DNA of 64,000 nucleotides from Solanum dulcamara (lineage: Eukaryota; Streptophyta; Magnoliopsida; Solanales; Solanaceae): assembly GCF_947179165.1 (NCBI RefSeq), contig NC_077240.1:33232501-33296500 (forward strand). The letters are read 5' to 3'. This document shows, in pieces, positions 11,786-22,424 of the stretch. Both the position numbers and the translations under genes were made by a program. Under the pieces are notes generated by a model. It was given only the letters and a program-made list of their open reading frames with translations. It was not told the DNA's origin and searched no databases. Numbering within the stretch: position 1 is the stretch's first letter; each line of letters begins with the position of its first letter.

Positions 11786-13250
11786 TTGCATCTAGGTGTT
11801 TGGCTTATATAACATATGTCCGTGATGTGTCCAGCGAGGCCCTTACTATTGATTTATTCCTTGTGGTTAGGGAGTATACCGATGTCTTTCCCACTAACTT
11901 ACCTGGTCTACCCTCAGAGAGAGATATTGACTTTGTTATAGATTTAGAGCCGAGAACTAAGCCTATTTCTATACCACCTTATCGTATGGCTCCTGTAAAG
12001 CTCAAGGAGCTCAGCGTGCAGCTTGAGAATCTTCTAGGTAAGGGATTTATTCGCCCAAGTGTGTCACTATGGGTGCGCCCGTCTTGTTTGTTAAGAAGAA
12101 GGATGGAACTATGCGGATGTGTGTTGATTACAGGCAGTTGAACAAGGTGACGGTGAAAAATTGTTACCCCATGCCTCGTATCAATGATCTATTCAATCAG
12201 CTTCAGGGTGAGACCGTGTTTTCTAAGATTGACTTGAGGTCTGGCTACCACTAGTTGCGGATTAGGGCAGCCGACATTCCTAAGACTTTTTTCCGTACTC
12301 GCTATGGCCACTATGAGTTCCTTATGATATCTATACCCCCACAGCTTTTATGGACCTTATGACTCGAGTATTCAGGCCTTATCTTAACTCCTTCATGATT
12401 ATATTCATCGATGACATACTGGTATACTCGCGGAGTAGGAAGGAGCACGCGCAACACTTGAGGGTTGTGCTCCAGACTTTGAGAGATTAGTAGCTTTATG
12501 CTAAATATCAAAGTGCGAGTTTTGGTTAGAGTCTGTGGCATTTTTGGGACACGTGGTGTCCAAAGAGGGTATTAGAGTGGATCCAGCGAAGATTGAGGCT
12601 ATTCGTGGTTGGGCTAGGCCTACATCTATTACAGAGATTCGGAGTTTCATTGGATTAGTTGGTTGGGTATTATAGACGATTCATTGAGGGTTTCTCTACC
12701 ATTGCAGCCCCATTGACCCATTTGCCCTGCCAGGATGTTTCCTTTGTGTGGTCCGAGAAGTGAGTCGAGCTTTCGGAAACTTAAGAAGTTGCTTACCACC
12801 GCTCATATTTTGACTCTATCAGTTGAGGGAGAGATTTTTTTGGTATATTGTGACGCTTCTGCTATAGGTCTTAGGTATGTACTGATGTAGTGTGGCCGAG
12901 TTATTGCTTATGCTTCCAGATAATTGAGAGTGCACGAGCGCAACTACCCCACCCATGACCTGGAGCTGGCGGCAGTAGTTTTCACGCTCAAGATATGGAG
13001 GCACTACTTATACAGAGTCCATTGCAAGATATATACAAATCACTGCAGCTTACAATATATTATGAGTCAAAAGGATCTTAATTCTAGACAGCAGCATTGG
13101 ATTGAGCTATTGGCTGATTATGACATATCTATCCTCTACCACCTAGGCAAGGCAAATATAGTAGCGGACGCCTTGAGCCGAAAGACGGAGAGTATGGGTA
13201 GTTTAGCTTACTTATCTACTGCAGAGCGACCCCTAGCCTTGGACATCTAG
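11770..13250 (+). pseudogene. Chromovirus reverse transcriptase and RNase H remnant
   Basis: RT pieces: P-I-S-I-P-P-Y-R-M-A-P near 11965, then [15 protein letters not shown] at about 12087, [11 protein letters not shown] at 12219-12252, and the catalytic box F-I-D-D near 12404. RNase H pieces: Y-C-D-A-S near 12847, T-N-H near 13033, and A-D-A-L-S-R-K near 13166. Stops at 12252-12254 and elsewhere, plus several frameshifts, prevent a single reading. The longest intact part is 12924-13250, the RNase H C-terminal half. Confidence 0.9.
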
Positions 13251-13559
13251 TATTTAGCTAATCGTATGGTCAGGTTGGAAATCTCAGATTTCGGACCAAT
13301 TTTGACTTTTGTGGGAGCTCGATCATCTCTACTAGACTAGATTCGTGGCCGACAGTTTGAGGATAGAGCATTGGTAGAGCTTTGAGAGTTAGTATTACGA
13401 GGCGAGAGTGGCTAGACTTCTATAGATTCGGATAGCATACTGTGGTTCGATGGTCATCTTTGTGTTCCCAGAATTGGAGACTTCATTCAGTTGATCCTTC
13501 ATGAGGCCCACAATTCCAGATATTCTATCCATTCGGGCACCGCAAAGATATATCAGGAT

Positions 13560-14270
13560 TTGACATAGCATTACTGGTGGTGTGGTATAAAGAGGGATAT
13601 AGCTAATTATGTATCCCATTGTTTAAGTTGCCAGCAGGTTAAGGCCGAGCATCAGCGGCCTAGTAGAGTGTTTCAGAGATTACCCATTCCTGAGTGGAAA
13701 TAGGAATAGATTACCATGGACTTCGTGATGGGATTGCCTCGAACATCTAGAGGTAATGATAGTATTTGGGTCATCATTGATCGATTGACCAAGTCAACGC
13801 ATTTCTTGCTAGTACGGTCCACTTTTACTGCAGATCGTCTAGCTCCGAATCTATATTAAGGAGGTGGTCCATCTGTACGGGGTACCGATATCCATTATAT
13901 CAGATAGAGGATCTCAATTTACTTCCAGTTTCTGGAGGGCCTTTTAGAGAGAGTTGGGCACCTGGGTTGATCTTAGTACGACATTTCATCCACAGACTAA
14001 TGGCCAGTCAGAGCATACTATTCAGGTTATGAAGGATATGCTGCGAGCTTGTGTATTAGAGTTCAAGGGTCATTGGGAGCAGTACTTAGCTTTGGCAGAG
14101 TTTGCTTACAACAACAGCTACCACTCTAGTATTCAGATGGCCCCGTTTGAAGCCTTATATGGTAGGCATTGTCTCACTCCAGTTGGTTGGTTTGAGTCTT
14201 CAAAGTTTGGGCCATATAGTACCGATTTACTTGGGGATGTCATAGCCAGAGTTTGGGTTATTTAGAATAG
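13560..14270 (+). pseudogene. Chromovirus integrase remnant
   Basis: The zinc-binding H-x-C-x2-C part is readable near 13619-13640 (C-L-S-C-Q-Q). The DDE core follows: M-D-F-V-M-G-L-P near 13717, S-D-R-G-S-Q-F near 13900, and F-H-P-Q-T-N-G-Q-S-E near 13984-14012. All three acidic residues can be seen but in different frames. The usual Arg after the S-E pair is His. 13954-14265 is open (103 codons). Integrase would insert the cDNA into chromatin. Confidence 0.88.
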
Positions 14271-14469
14271 GCTGAGGACAGTTCAGAGTAGGCACCATAG
14301 TTATGCTGATCGCAGGAGTCAACCCTTGCGCTTTGAGGTAGGAGATCAGGTATTCTTGTGGGTGTCTCCCTTGAAGGGCGTGATGAGATTCAGCAGGCGG
14401 GGTAAGCTTAGCCCCAGGTATATCGGGCCATTTGAGATTCTTATGAAAGTTGGATAGGTTGCTTATGAG

Positions 14470-14736
14470 TTGGCTTTGTCACTAGCAGTTTCAGCTATAC
14501 AACCTATTTTTCATATTTCTATGCTGCGTTGGTATATTCTAGATGAGTCTCACGTGCTTCAGTATGAATTTGTTGAGTTGGATGATCATTTTACTTTTGT
14601 TAAGGAGTCGGTTGCTATTCTAGCCAGAGATGTTCTCCAACTTCATTCTAAGTCCATCCCTATGATTAAGGTCCAGTGGCGCCATCGTCCGATCGAGGAG
14701 GCTACATGGGAGACCGAGCAGGAGATGCGGGAGTAG
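14470..14736 (+). pseudogene. Chromovirus integrase tail and chromodomain
   Basis: An open segment of 88 codons. The end reads V-Q-W-R-H-R-P-I-E-E-A-T-W-E-T-E, the C-terminal half of a plant chromovirus chromodomain, which targets integration to marked chromatin. A stop follows at 14734-14736, then about 77 bp to the 3' LTR. Confidence 0.85.
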
Positions 14737-16270
14737 TTTCCCAGCTTATTTGACCCTCCAGGTATACTCTTGTCCTTACTTTCGCGAATGAAAGTTTTTT
14801 TAGTAGTGGATGTTGTAATGACCCTGAAGGTCATTTTTGGAATTTTTATAAAATGACCATTTTACCCCTCCTTTTAGATGCCCCGAGTAGTTTCTGATTG
14901 TTACCGAGTGTTGATTTAGAAAATTTTATGAAAAGTTAAGTCTTTGGAAATTTTGAGTTTTCATAAGTTTTAGGTATTAAAAAGTGGTATTTGGGGTCAA
15001 TCAGAGCTACAAGTCTCAAAACGGAATTTCGTCGATTCCAGCAGCTCTGAAATGTCGAAATTGGCTTGGGAGACTTTACGAAATCCGTTTTGGAGTTGTA
15101 ACGAAGATTTGAGGTCTTAAGTTGAGAATTTGAGGAACTTTAAGCCAAGGTTTGACTTTGGTCAACTTTTAGAGTTTCGATGCTCAAAATGGAATTTCGA
15201 CAACTTCGCTGGATTCGGGAGATGGTTTTTGGTCTAGAAGAAGTATTGGTCAAATTTTTAGAGGTCCCGAGTCCATTTTGGTATTTTGAAGGCCTAAGTT
15301 GGTTTAGTTGCGACTTTTTGAGTTTTGGGTCAACGAGATCTCGAATTCAAATTTTGATGATTCCATCAGCTCTGGAATGACCAAATTAGGCTTGTTGGAA
15401 TGACTATCGAGGCAATCAATACGAGTTTGGGGCCATTTGGCGCTTTTGACTTTAAAAGTTTGCCTATGGTTGACTTTGGTCAACATTCTTGGAAAATGTG
15501 CTTGAATGAAAATTCTGACAGCGCAGTTAGTTACGGAATCTCAATTTTGGTCTATAATGACCCTTCATTTGCTTTTCGAGGCTTCCGGTCTAATCTCGAG
15601 GCCCATTGTAGAATGTGATTTAAAATGGCTCTTGGGTGTGGGACCCACTTTCTATTAAAATAATCTCGTATGGAATTTTGAATGACCTATTGAGTCTAGA
15701 ACATCGAATTTAGTGGGGTAGCATATCTGGTTTATTTTTATCGGATTCCGAACGAACTCCGAGCACCCCATCAGAGATTTTGGATTTTCCAAAGTAGCCC
15801 TTGTTTTTGGGATATTTCCTCCAACTTCAAAACCCCATTACTTGAGCATTAGGGCTCCAAATTGGGTGATTCAAAAGATAAACTTGTGAGATTTTTCGTG
15901 GAGAATGCATTAGAGAATTGGAAACGGATTTGGAACATTTGATTCAGGTAAAAATTGTGATTTTATTTGCAGCAGTGTCCATTTTCGGATTGAGTTTTTG
16001 AAGAACTTTGAGAAATTATTTCTTGACCTATATAAATCTGATTTTGGTGATTCAAGGGTCTAAATTCAATATAATTTCATGAGAAATCTTTTGGTGATCT
16101 TAGAAATGTAAGGGAAGGCTTCGTTTGAGGTAAAAATGCATTTTTAGTTGCTGATTCAGTCTTTTTCGAAATGAAATTTTGTTGAATTTTGGAAGAGTGT
16201 ATCTTGGTCAATATAACTCCATGTTGAGTGATTCTTGAGGTTATTGTGGGGTTTTCGCAAGGATCGTCAT

Positions 16271-17381
16271 TGTCACGACCCAAAAACTGAGGTCATGATG
16301 GCACACATCTCAAAACCCAATCTGATGTGTAACCCTAAAAATAAAACTCATACAAGACTCCCAAAGTGGAAAGTGATGCTACGATTTAAATAAAAAGAAA
16401 AAAAAATAAAGAAATTATCCCAAAACCTGGTGTCATAAGTATAAAGAGCATCTAATACAAGGTTCGAATCTGAAGATACAACATAAGTCTCTGAATGATA
16501 CAAAAGACTGAAAAATAAAGATAGACTAGTGACGATTTGAATTCTAGGACTTCACCACTAATCTGAGAATACACAATCCGCTAGAATATTAACTGCCACG
16601 TGGGGTACCCCGACTAGTATCTGCATCAAAAAGGGACACAGAAGTAGGGGTGAGTACAATTCACATGTACTCAGTAGGTTTTAGCTGACTGAGTATAAGA
16701 AATTAATCAAACCTATGAAATAAACTAAGGAACGCTTCCATGCATATAGAAAAGTCCCACTTCGGCATCGGTGCCGCCATTTTATATATATAGTGGCACG
16801 AGTGAAGTAAACCCATAATAACAGCTCATAATCATAATTAATCAAATAATTCAAGCAGCACAAATATCAATGCAATGTAATGCAATATGATGATGCAATG
16901 ATGTGGTGGTACGGTGGAATCAAGACTATCGCACAGCCTGTCATATACACCTGCCGAGCTGTGCTACCAAGCAGGACCCATGGGGGTCTCGCAGACCATA
17001 TACCTCAATCACAATATCTCATTATCCTTGCCACCTCCTCGTGGTCAAGGTATCACAATGCATCCACTACCCTGCCGGAAAACTGCCTCGGTCAGGGACT
17101 CAAGATACAAAGGTTGGGATCACAATGTATCCACTACTCTGCTGGAAAACTGCCTCGGTCAGGGACTCAAGATACAAAGGTTGGGATCACAATGCATCCA
17201 CTACCCTGCCGGAAAACTGCCTCGGTCAGGGACTTAAGATACAAAGGTTGGGATCACAATGTATCCACTACCCTGCCGGAAAACTGCCTCGGTCAGGGAC
17301 TCAAGATACAAAGGTTTAAAGGTGTTACTGTTCACGCGTGTTTTGTACAAATTTTCAAAAATCACCCTCAAGGTCATTACA
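16271..17381 (-). mobile_element. Solo LTR, reverse orientation, 1111 bp, target duplication GTCAT
   Basis: Plus-strand ends are TGTCACGACCC and GGTCATTACA, so read on the minus strand it begins TGTAATGACC and ends GGGTCGTGACA. It is flanked by GTCAT at 16266-16270 and 17382-17386. No internal domain is present, so it arose by recombination between the LTRs of a full element. It lies inside the 3' LTR of the chromovirus and is therefore younger than it. Confidence 0.88.
17060..17325. repeat. 67-bp tandem repeat, 4 copies, in solo LTR
   Basis: Copies start at 17060, 17127, 17194 and 17261 (exact 67-bp period). Each contains GCATCCACTACCCTGCCGGA and ends in CAAGATACAAAGG. The period is not a multiple of 3, so it opens all three frames by chance of composition. 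Confidence 0.95.
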
Positions 17382-19439
17382 GTCATTGTCAATTTTTTTG
17401 GGTTGAAAGAGTCTCGTTTATTTAGAATTTGCTGATTTTGATGCTGCCATTTTTGATCCTTTAGTCGGAATTTATGAGTTTTGGTTGAATGCTCATCCCG
17501 CATAGTTTACCACCCCAAATTATGTTATACATATGATTTGTGAACTCGGGGTGACTTTTGGAACCTGTTTTTGGGGTCAAATCTAGAATTCCATATGCGG
17601 ATCCCACAATTCCCATTTTAGATCCCAAAAATGATCTGTCTCCAAAAATTATGAAATTAGTGTCTAAATGACCGTATCGATGTTGTGGTTCTGTTTTTGA
17701 TAGCGTGGCAGCATTCCAAGGCCGTTCGAAAGGAAAAAGCTCCAGCATAGTGATTTGAAGCTCGCGTATTTAGCCTACAGGTAGGCTATGGTTTTACCTT
17801 TCTTTAGATTAAGATGGAATATGTGAAAGCATGTTGAAATAGTTGGAATTTGGGTTGGGTAGTTTGATTGTATATTTTAGGTGTTAGAAATCATGTTTTA
17901 GGCTTGTTATTGGGTTTTTCGGATATTTAAAAGCATGTGTATCTTGTCATTATTTGTTAGTATTATAAGGAGAGTTGAATGAGCATATTTTTGATACTGT
18001 GGAGTATGTTGACCTTAGTATAGGATGTAAACTTGCTTTAGATGCCCCGGCATCGCTTTGATGGACTTAGATCTTTGTAGAATGGTGTAGCGGGCTAGTG
18101 CTTGTAAATTGGCCTTAGTTAGACATTACCCTTGCTCTTAAAAATATCCTTATCCATAAATAGATATAATCATAACTTTTGTGATGTGTCGACAATACTA
18201 GATTTCGTGATCGTTGACCTTGGCTCCGGTTCCAGTTTTGGCGGCATATCGGTTGAGTCATTTGGAAAAAGATTTTCGGTACTGTTTTATTCTAGTTAGG
18301 AAGTAGAATGTTTGGCATCATGGGATAAATTATCTGTGAGCATCTGGGTACCAAATCCCGACATCCGTTCTGAATTAACAGGGAGCATCCAGGTACTCAG
18401 CCCCAGCCTCTACCGGCTTGCTAGTATGACGAGCGTCTAGATACCCAGTCTCGGCCTCGATCATACCGACATATTACGGAGAGCATCCAGGTACCCAGTC
18501 TCGACCTCAATCGCACTTATGTATTATGGCAAGCATCTGGGTACCCAGTCCCGGCCTTAGACACTTTGAACATTCGGGTGAGCATCTAGGTCCCAATCCC
18601 GGCCTCGACCCCTAAGTCACCACTAGATTGATTGACTCTTGAAGATCCTGGATTTGTAAATGATATAGTACTTCGGCTCCTAACATCGCAGATTCTTGGC
18701 TCCTAGCCATGGTAGTTGTAGCTATTCTGTGTACTTGGCAGGCTTATGGGGGTTCATCGGAGTTTTTATTTAACTTGCGCACGAGTGTTTTGGCTGGGCT
18801 TATGGGGTCCCAGTTGGGTATAGTTAGTTGTAGTTCTCATAGGTAGTACTCTTTCCCCCTTTTGATGCTTATGTTGACTACTATTTAGGCTATTCCTCTT
18901 TTTCATATTATTTTTTACCTTTTCTTCTCAGTCGGCCTATGATGCTTACTGGGTTCCTGTTGTCTTGGTACTCATACTATATTCTGCATCTACTTTCGTG
19001 ATGCAGGACGAGCACCAGCTATCACCGTGGATAGATCGAGTCTGTTGCAGTCAACTTCAGAGACTAGGGTGAGCACTTGGCATTTTTGGATCATTCATGT
19101 CTTCTTCAGTATGGATGGCCCATCTTTTACATTTTGAGACTAGTCAGTTGTTATATATATTTTCAATCCATTTTCGGAACTTGTACTCATCTTTTATTTT
19201 GCAGCAGCTCTATACTTGTGACTTCCAGGTTTTGGGAGGGATCTTTAGTTGTTTATATCATGTTTTGGTTTACTTCTGCTTATTCTTTCTGCCTATTTTT
19301 ATAATTCATCACTCTTGTTTAATTTCTTCCCTCAAACCCATTACTTGAAGTTCCGGGTTGATGGGTTGGCTTACCTACTGGAGGGTTATAATAGGTGTCA
19401 TCATGACCTAAGGAATTGGGCCATGACAATCCAAAAAGG

Positions 19440-20437
19440 CAATAATACCTCCGCTACTACTGAGGTACAAGACAAATATGAAAGATTATCTTTCAGACCC
19501 CAATTACCTCAAAAGGGAATCTCTTTGGGATCTGTAAAAAATACGATTGATATGAAAAAATAGGAATAGATAATGAGAGATTTATTTTCTCTCAAAACAA
19601 TGCCAAACCGATATATGGTTTCTCGGGAATATACCCCCGAATTAATTTCATACAAGATTCGTCTCCCCAGGAGATCAGATATTGGTATGACTTCGGAGCA
19701 ATAAACTCGATTTATTTTACAACTCTGAATTTTCCAAAAATAAGTCGATTACCTTCATGGATTCAAGGAGTAAAAGATTGTTATCTAAATAACCCTATGA
19801 TTACAGTCAAAGATATTCTAGTCCTAAAATTCATTTCTGCAGGACCAAACTTCTACAAAGAACAAAGATACCCAGCATATCATTTTATGCAAATTGGCAA
19901 AGATGATGACTTTAATATTATTAATAATATTCAAGATAGATCTTTTTTAAGATTTACAGAAAAAGATATACACTACAGACGTGCAATCGGACTAAGGATT
20001 GTGCTTCAAAACATGAAACACAGTTTTAAATATTGATTTAGAACATATGGAGGAACCAAAATATATTCCTCTATTTTGATAGCCCGAGCAAAAAATACTC
20101 CACCGTCGGCTAAAAGGTATATGGAAACCAAGATAAACCTGATTAACAAAGGAATCATTAAATCTAGTCCACAGGCACAACAACGATTATGTGAGATGCG
20201 AATATACACTATAGAAGTGCAATCGGACTAAGGATTGTACTTCAAAACATGGAACACAGTTTTAAATGTGGATTTAGAACATATGGAGGAACCAAAATAC
20301 ATTCCTCTATTTTGATAGCCCCGGCAAAAAATACTCCACTGTCGGCTAAAAGGTATATGGAAACCAAGATAAACCTAATTAACAAAGGAATCATTAAATC
20401 TAGTCCACAGGCACAACAACGATTATGTGAGATGTAA
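19440..20437 (+). pseudogene. Downstream ORF of the pararetrovirus, function unknown
   Basis: A reading of about 330 codons is recoverable in pieces: 19440-19563 in one frame, a middle part from about 19640, then 19797-20036. It is degraded by stops and at least one frameshift, and its 3' end is duplicated. It precedes the promoter region, as the last ORF of a caulimovirid would. I do not recognise a catalytic motif. A transactivator-like role is possible from position only. Confidence 0.55.
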
Positions 20438-20438
20438 A
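19965..20438. repeat. 237-bp tandem duplication inside the viral ORF end
   Basis: GTGCAATCGGACTAAGGATT starts at 19981 and again at 20218. The copies extend from about 19965 to 20201 and 20202 to 20438. They differ by several substitutions, including one that gives the first copy a stop at 20034 (TATTGA versus TGTGGA in the second). Confidence 0.92.
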
Positions 20439-21318
20439 AGCACGCGAAAGGGATGTGTGAATAATGCTCTCCGAGAAAAGAAAAGATAATTGAAGATACC
20501 ATGTCAACATCATCTAAATAAATGCAGGACAGATAGACGGCTGATAAAAAGATAAGCAGGACAGATGAACAAAAGATAGAGACTAATAGTAACAGAAGCA
20601 GAAGATAAGGAAGATGTGAGAGGAGATTAAAGATGAAAAGGAAAAGATAAGGATGTAGAAGAAAAGAAGATAAGATTAGAAAAAGATGATAGAGACCTCT
20701 TTCGTCATTTTGTAATAAGATATGATAGTGACTAATAGCTAACATTTTTGTCATTTTGTAATAGTTTTAAGAGGATAGAAAAGTATACGTAGAAGATAAG
20801 AAAAAGATGACACTTTTTCATTTTGGAAGATAGAAAAGTCTTTTCTTTCTTTAGATGTTTAGGATAGGTATAAGGTCATTATCAAGCTATTTCCAATTTT
20901 ACGTAGTTTGAAGTCTATCTCCTTCATCTATAAAAGGAGACAATCTGTAAAGAAAGGGGGCATCGAGAAATCATCAGCCTTCTTTTTCTTTGTACAAACA
21001 TCTTCACTATGAATAATAACTAAAAAGTTTGTGAGTATTTTTTGGAGAAAAATTTTATTATTTCTGTTATAATTACTTTTCTTTTATAAAAATGAACTAA
21101 GGTTATGCTGAGTTATGCTGAAGGAACGTCAGAAAAGTTACCTATTTTTAGATTGGGATTGCAATATCCGGTAAAAGTTTCGACGGATACCCGATGTAAT
21201 TTTGGTCAAAACGGGACAGGTATGGAAGCGTGTTGGACCCTTATCTTTTTATTCAAGTTAAGATATTATGCTGTTATAATATCCTGTTGCTCTGGAAAAT
21301 TACTCTAATTCAAAAATT
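20439..21318 (+). promoter_or_regulatory. Pararetrovirus intergenic region with pregenomic promoter
   Basis: A purine-rich stretch with repeated AAGATAA/AGATAG motifs leads to a TATA box (TATAAAAG, 20929-20936). A leader with several short upstream ATGs follows, up to the first small ORF at 21319. No initiator-Met primer site (TGGTATCAGAGC) was found here. It may be mutated or lie in the missing part. Confidence 0.6.
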
Positions 21319-21636
21319 ATGTTAATTTTAGACATAACATATTCCTCCTCAGGAGGCTTTATTTTACTTGTTAAACAAGATGATAATGCTATTAGATATG
21401 AAAATATACCTATCCGGATACTTGACTTATCGAACCATCAATTTTTTGGACCCCCTCTCCCCGTTGGTCTCAGAGTCATGATAGATGTTAAAGACGTAGA
21501 AGTTGATATTACTCAAAACATGTCCATGTGCTCATTAGATATTAATATTAGACAAGAAAATAGTGAAGATAAATTTGATAAAATAAATAACTCTTTAAGA
21601 TTTGATGAAAATTTTAATGACATAGATATAGAATGA
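21319..21636 (+). CDS. Pararetrovirus small ORF A, 105 aa
   Basis: An intact open frame and the first ORF after the leader. It is acidic toward the C-terminus. It overlaps the next start by an ATGA junction (21633-21636), the kind of linkage used for consecutive translation in caulimovirids. No domain is recognised. It is probably a viral accessory protein, not expressed today given the state of its neighbours. Confidence 0.6.
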   Translation: MLILDITYSSSGGFILLVKQDDNAIRYENIPIRILDLSNHQFFGPPLPVGLRVMIDVKDVEVDITQNMSMCSLDINIRQENSEDKFDKINNSLRFDENFNDIDIE

Positions 21637-21902
21637 AAAGGCATCCCTTTTTTGCAGATATAAAAATAGATAATAATTATCTATGAAAGTTTAGAAAATA
21701 TTTAAAAGATACCCAAGACGGTAAAGAAAAATGCAAAAACTTGCTATGTTTACTTCTAAAAGATAATAACGAAAATGTGAAAGATTCTATTATTAGAACA
21801 AAACAAATATTAGATGACTATGACAGAGTCATAGAAGGACTAACTGATAACATAAAACTCATTCAACTCAAAATTAATACTCATCCTTCTAGCATAGGAT
21901 AA
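21633..21902 (+). pseudogene. Pararetrovirus small ORF B, 89 codons with one in-frame stop
   Basis: It starts at ATG 21633 inside the stop of ORF A. An in-frame TGA at 21684-21686 interrupts it, and it ends TAA 21900-21902. Its start (M-K-R-H-P-F-F, I-K-I-D-N) and end (H-P-S-S-I-G) resemble those of ORF C, so B and C look like a tandem duplication. Lys-rich. Confidence 0.6.
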
Positions 21903-22162
21903 TGAATAGATTACCTTCTTTTACAGAAATAAAATTAGATAACCATCTATATTGGACCTTTCAGAAAAACTTAAAAGTTGCTAAGATAAAAGACGGATCT
22001 TACAAAAGATATTTAAAAAGATTAGACCCTGATAAAATTGAAAAAATTAGAAGAGTACAAAATATAATACACTTTAATGAAGATGATATAATAGGAGAAC
22101 GAGATAATATAAAATTGCTTCAAAACTATTATTTCAAAAAGCATCCGGCTAGTTTAGGATAG
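21902..22162 (+). CDS. Pararetrovirus small ORF C, 86 aa
   Basis: An intact open frame. Its ATG shares one base with the stop of ORF B (TAATG). Start M-N-R-L-P-S-F with I-K-L-D-N, end H-P-A-S-L-G: similar to ORF B at both ends. Basic, with a helix-rich look. Function is unknown. Position and size resemble the small ORFs that precede the polyprotein in some caulimovirids. Confidence 0.6.
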   Translation: MNRLPSFTEIKLDNHLYWTFQKNLKVAKIKDGSYKRYLKRLDPDKIEKIRRVQNIIHFNEDDIIGERDNIKLLQNYYFKKHPASLG

Positions 22163-22163
22163 A

Positions 22164-22424
22164 ATGGAAAATAAATCCAATTATAAATTACTTAATGAAG
22201 AATATCCTCTAAAAATAGAAGAAGATTTGTATGAAATACAAAAAATGATAATTTATTTTGGAAATTTAATAGTTAAAGAAATTCAAACTTTGAAAAATAT
22301 ACTAAATCAAAAAAAAAATATTGTTAATAAAGAACATATAAATAAAACCTTAGATATCATAGGATCTCATATTTCAAAAATAAAAATAACTAAAGGATAC
22401 GGAGGAAACAATTTAAAATGGTAA
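22164..22424 (+). CDS. Pararetrovirus small ORF D, 86 aa
   Basis: An intact open frame, one base after the stop of ORF C. It is Lys/Glu/Ile-rich with a heptad-like middle (residues about 15-65) that suggests a coiled coil, as in virion-associated proteins of the family. It overlaps the polyprotein start at 22418. The assignment as virion-associated protein is an inference from size, coiled-coil look and position. Confidence 0.55.
   Translation: MENKSNYKLLNEEYPLKIEEDLYEIQKMIIYFGNLIVKEIQTLKNILNQKKNIVNKEHINKTLDIIGSHISKIKITKGYGGNNLKW

Larger units (their letters stand above)
7716..19428 (+). mobile_element. Tekay/Del-type Ty3/gypsy chromovirus, decayed, nested insertions
   Basis: The order is truncated 5' LTR (7716-9713), initiator-Met primer site, gag, protease, RT-RNase H, integrase, chromodomain, and 3' LTR (14814-19428, interrupted by a solo LTR). 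Domain order with integrase after RNase H defines Ty3/gypsy. The C-terminal chromodomain and very long LTR (about 3.5 kb without the insertion) fit the Tekay/Del lineage. Coding frames carry many stops and frameshifts. The two LTRs differ at roughly one position in ten over the first 100 compared bases, which indicates an old insertion. No target duplication can be tested because the left LTR lacks its 5' half. Confidence 0.88.
14814..19428 (+). repeat. 3' LTR of the chromovirus, interrupted by a solo LTR
   Basis: It starts TGTAATGACCCTGAAGGTCA and ends GGGCCATGACA, with TG/CA termini. Without the 1,111-bp solo LTR and one 5-bp duplication it is about 3.5 kb. 17412-19428 matches the truncated left LTR. 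The C/G-rich tandem array lies at about 18345-18610. Short open frames inside are LTR sequence. Confidence 0.85.

Noticed and set aside
16880..17425. Overlapping open frames of up to 181 codons
   Set aside because: They are the 67-bp tandem repeat of a solo LTR read in three frames.
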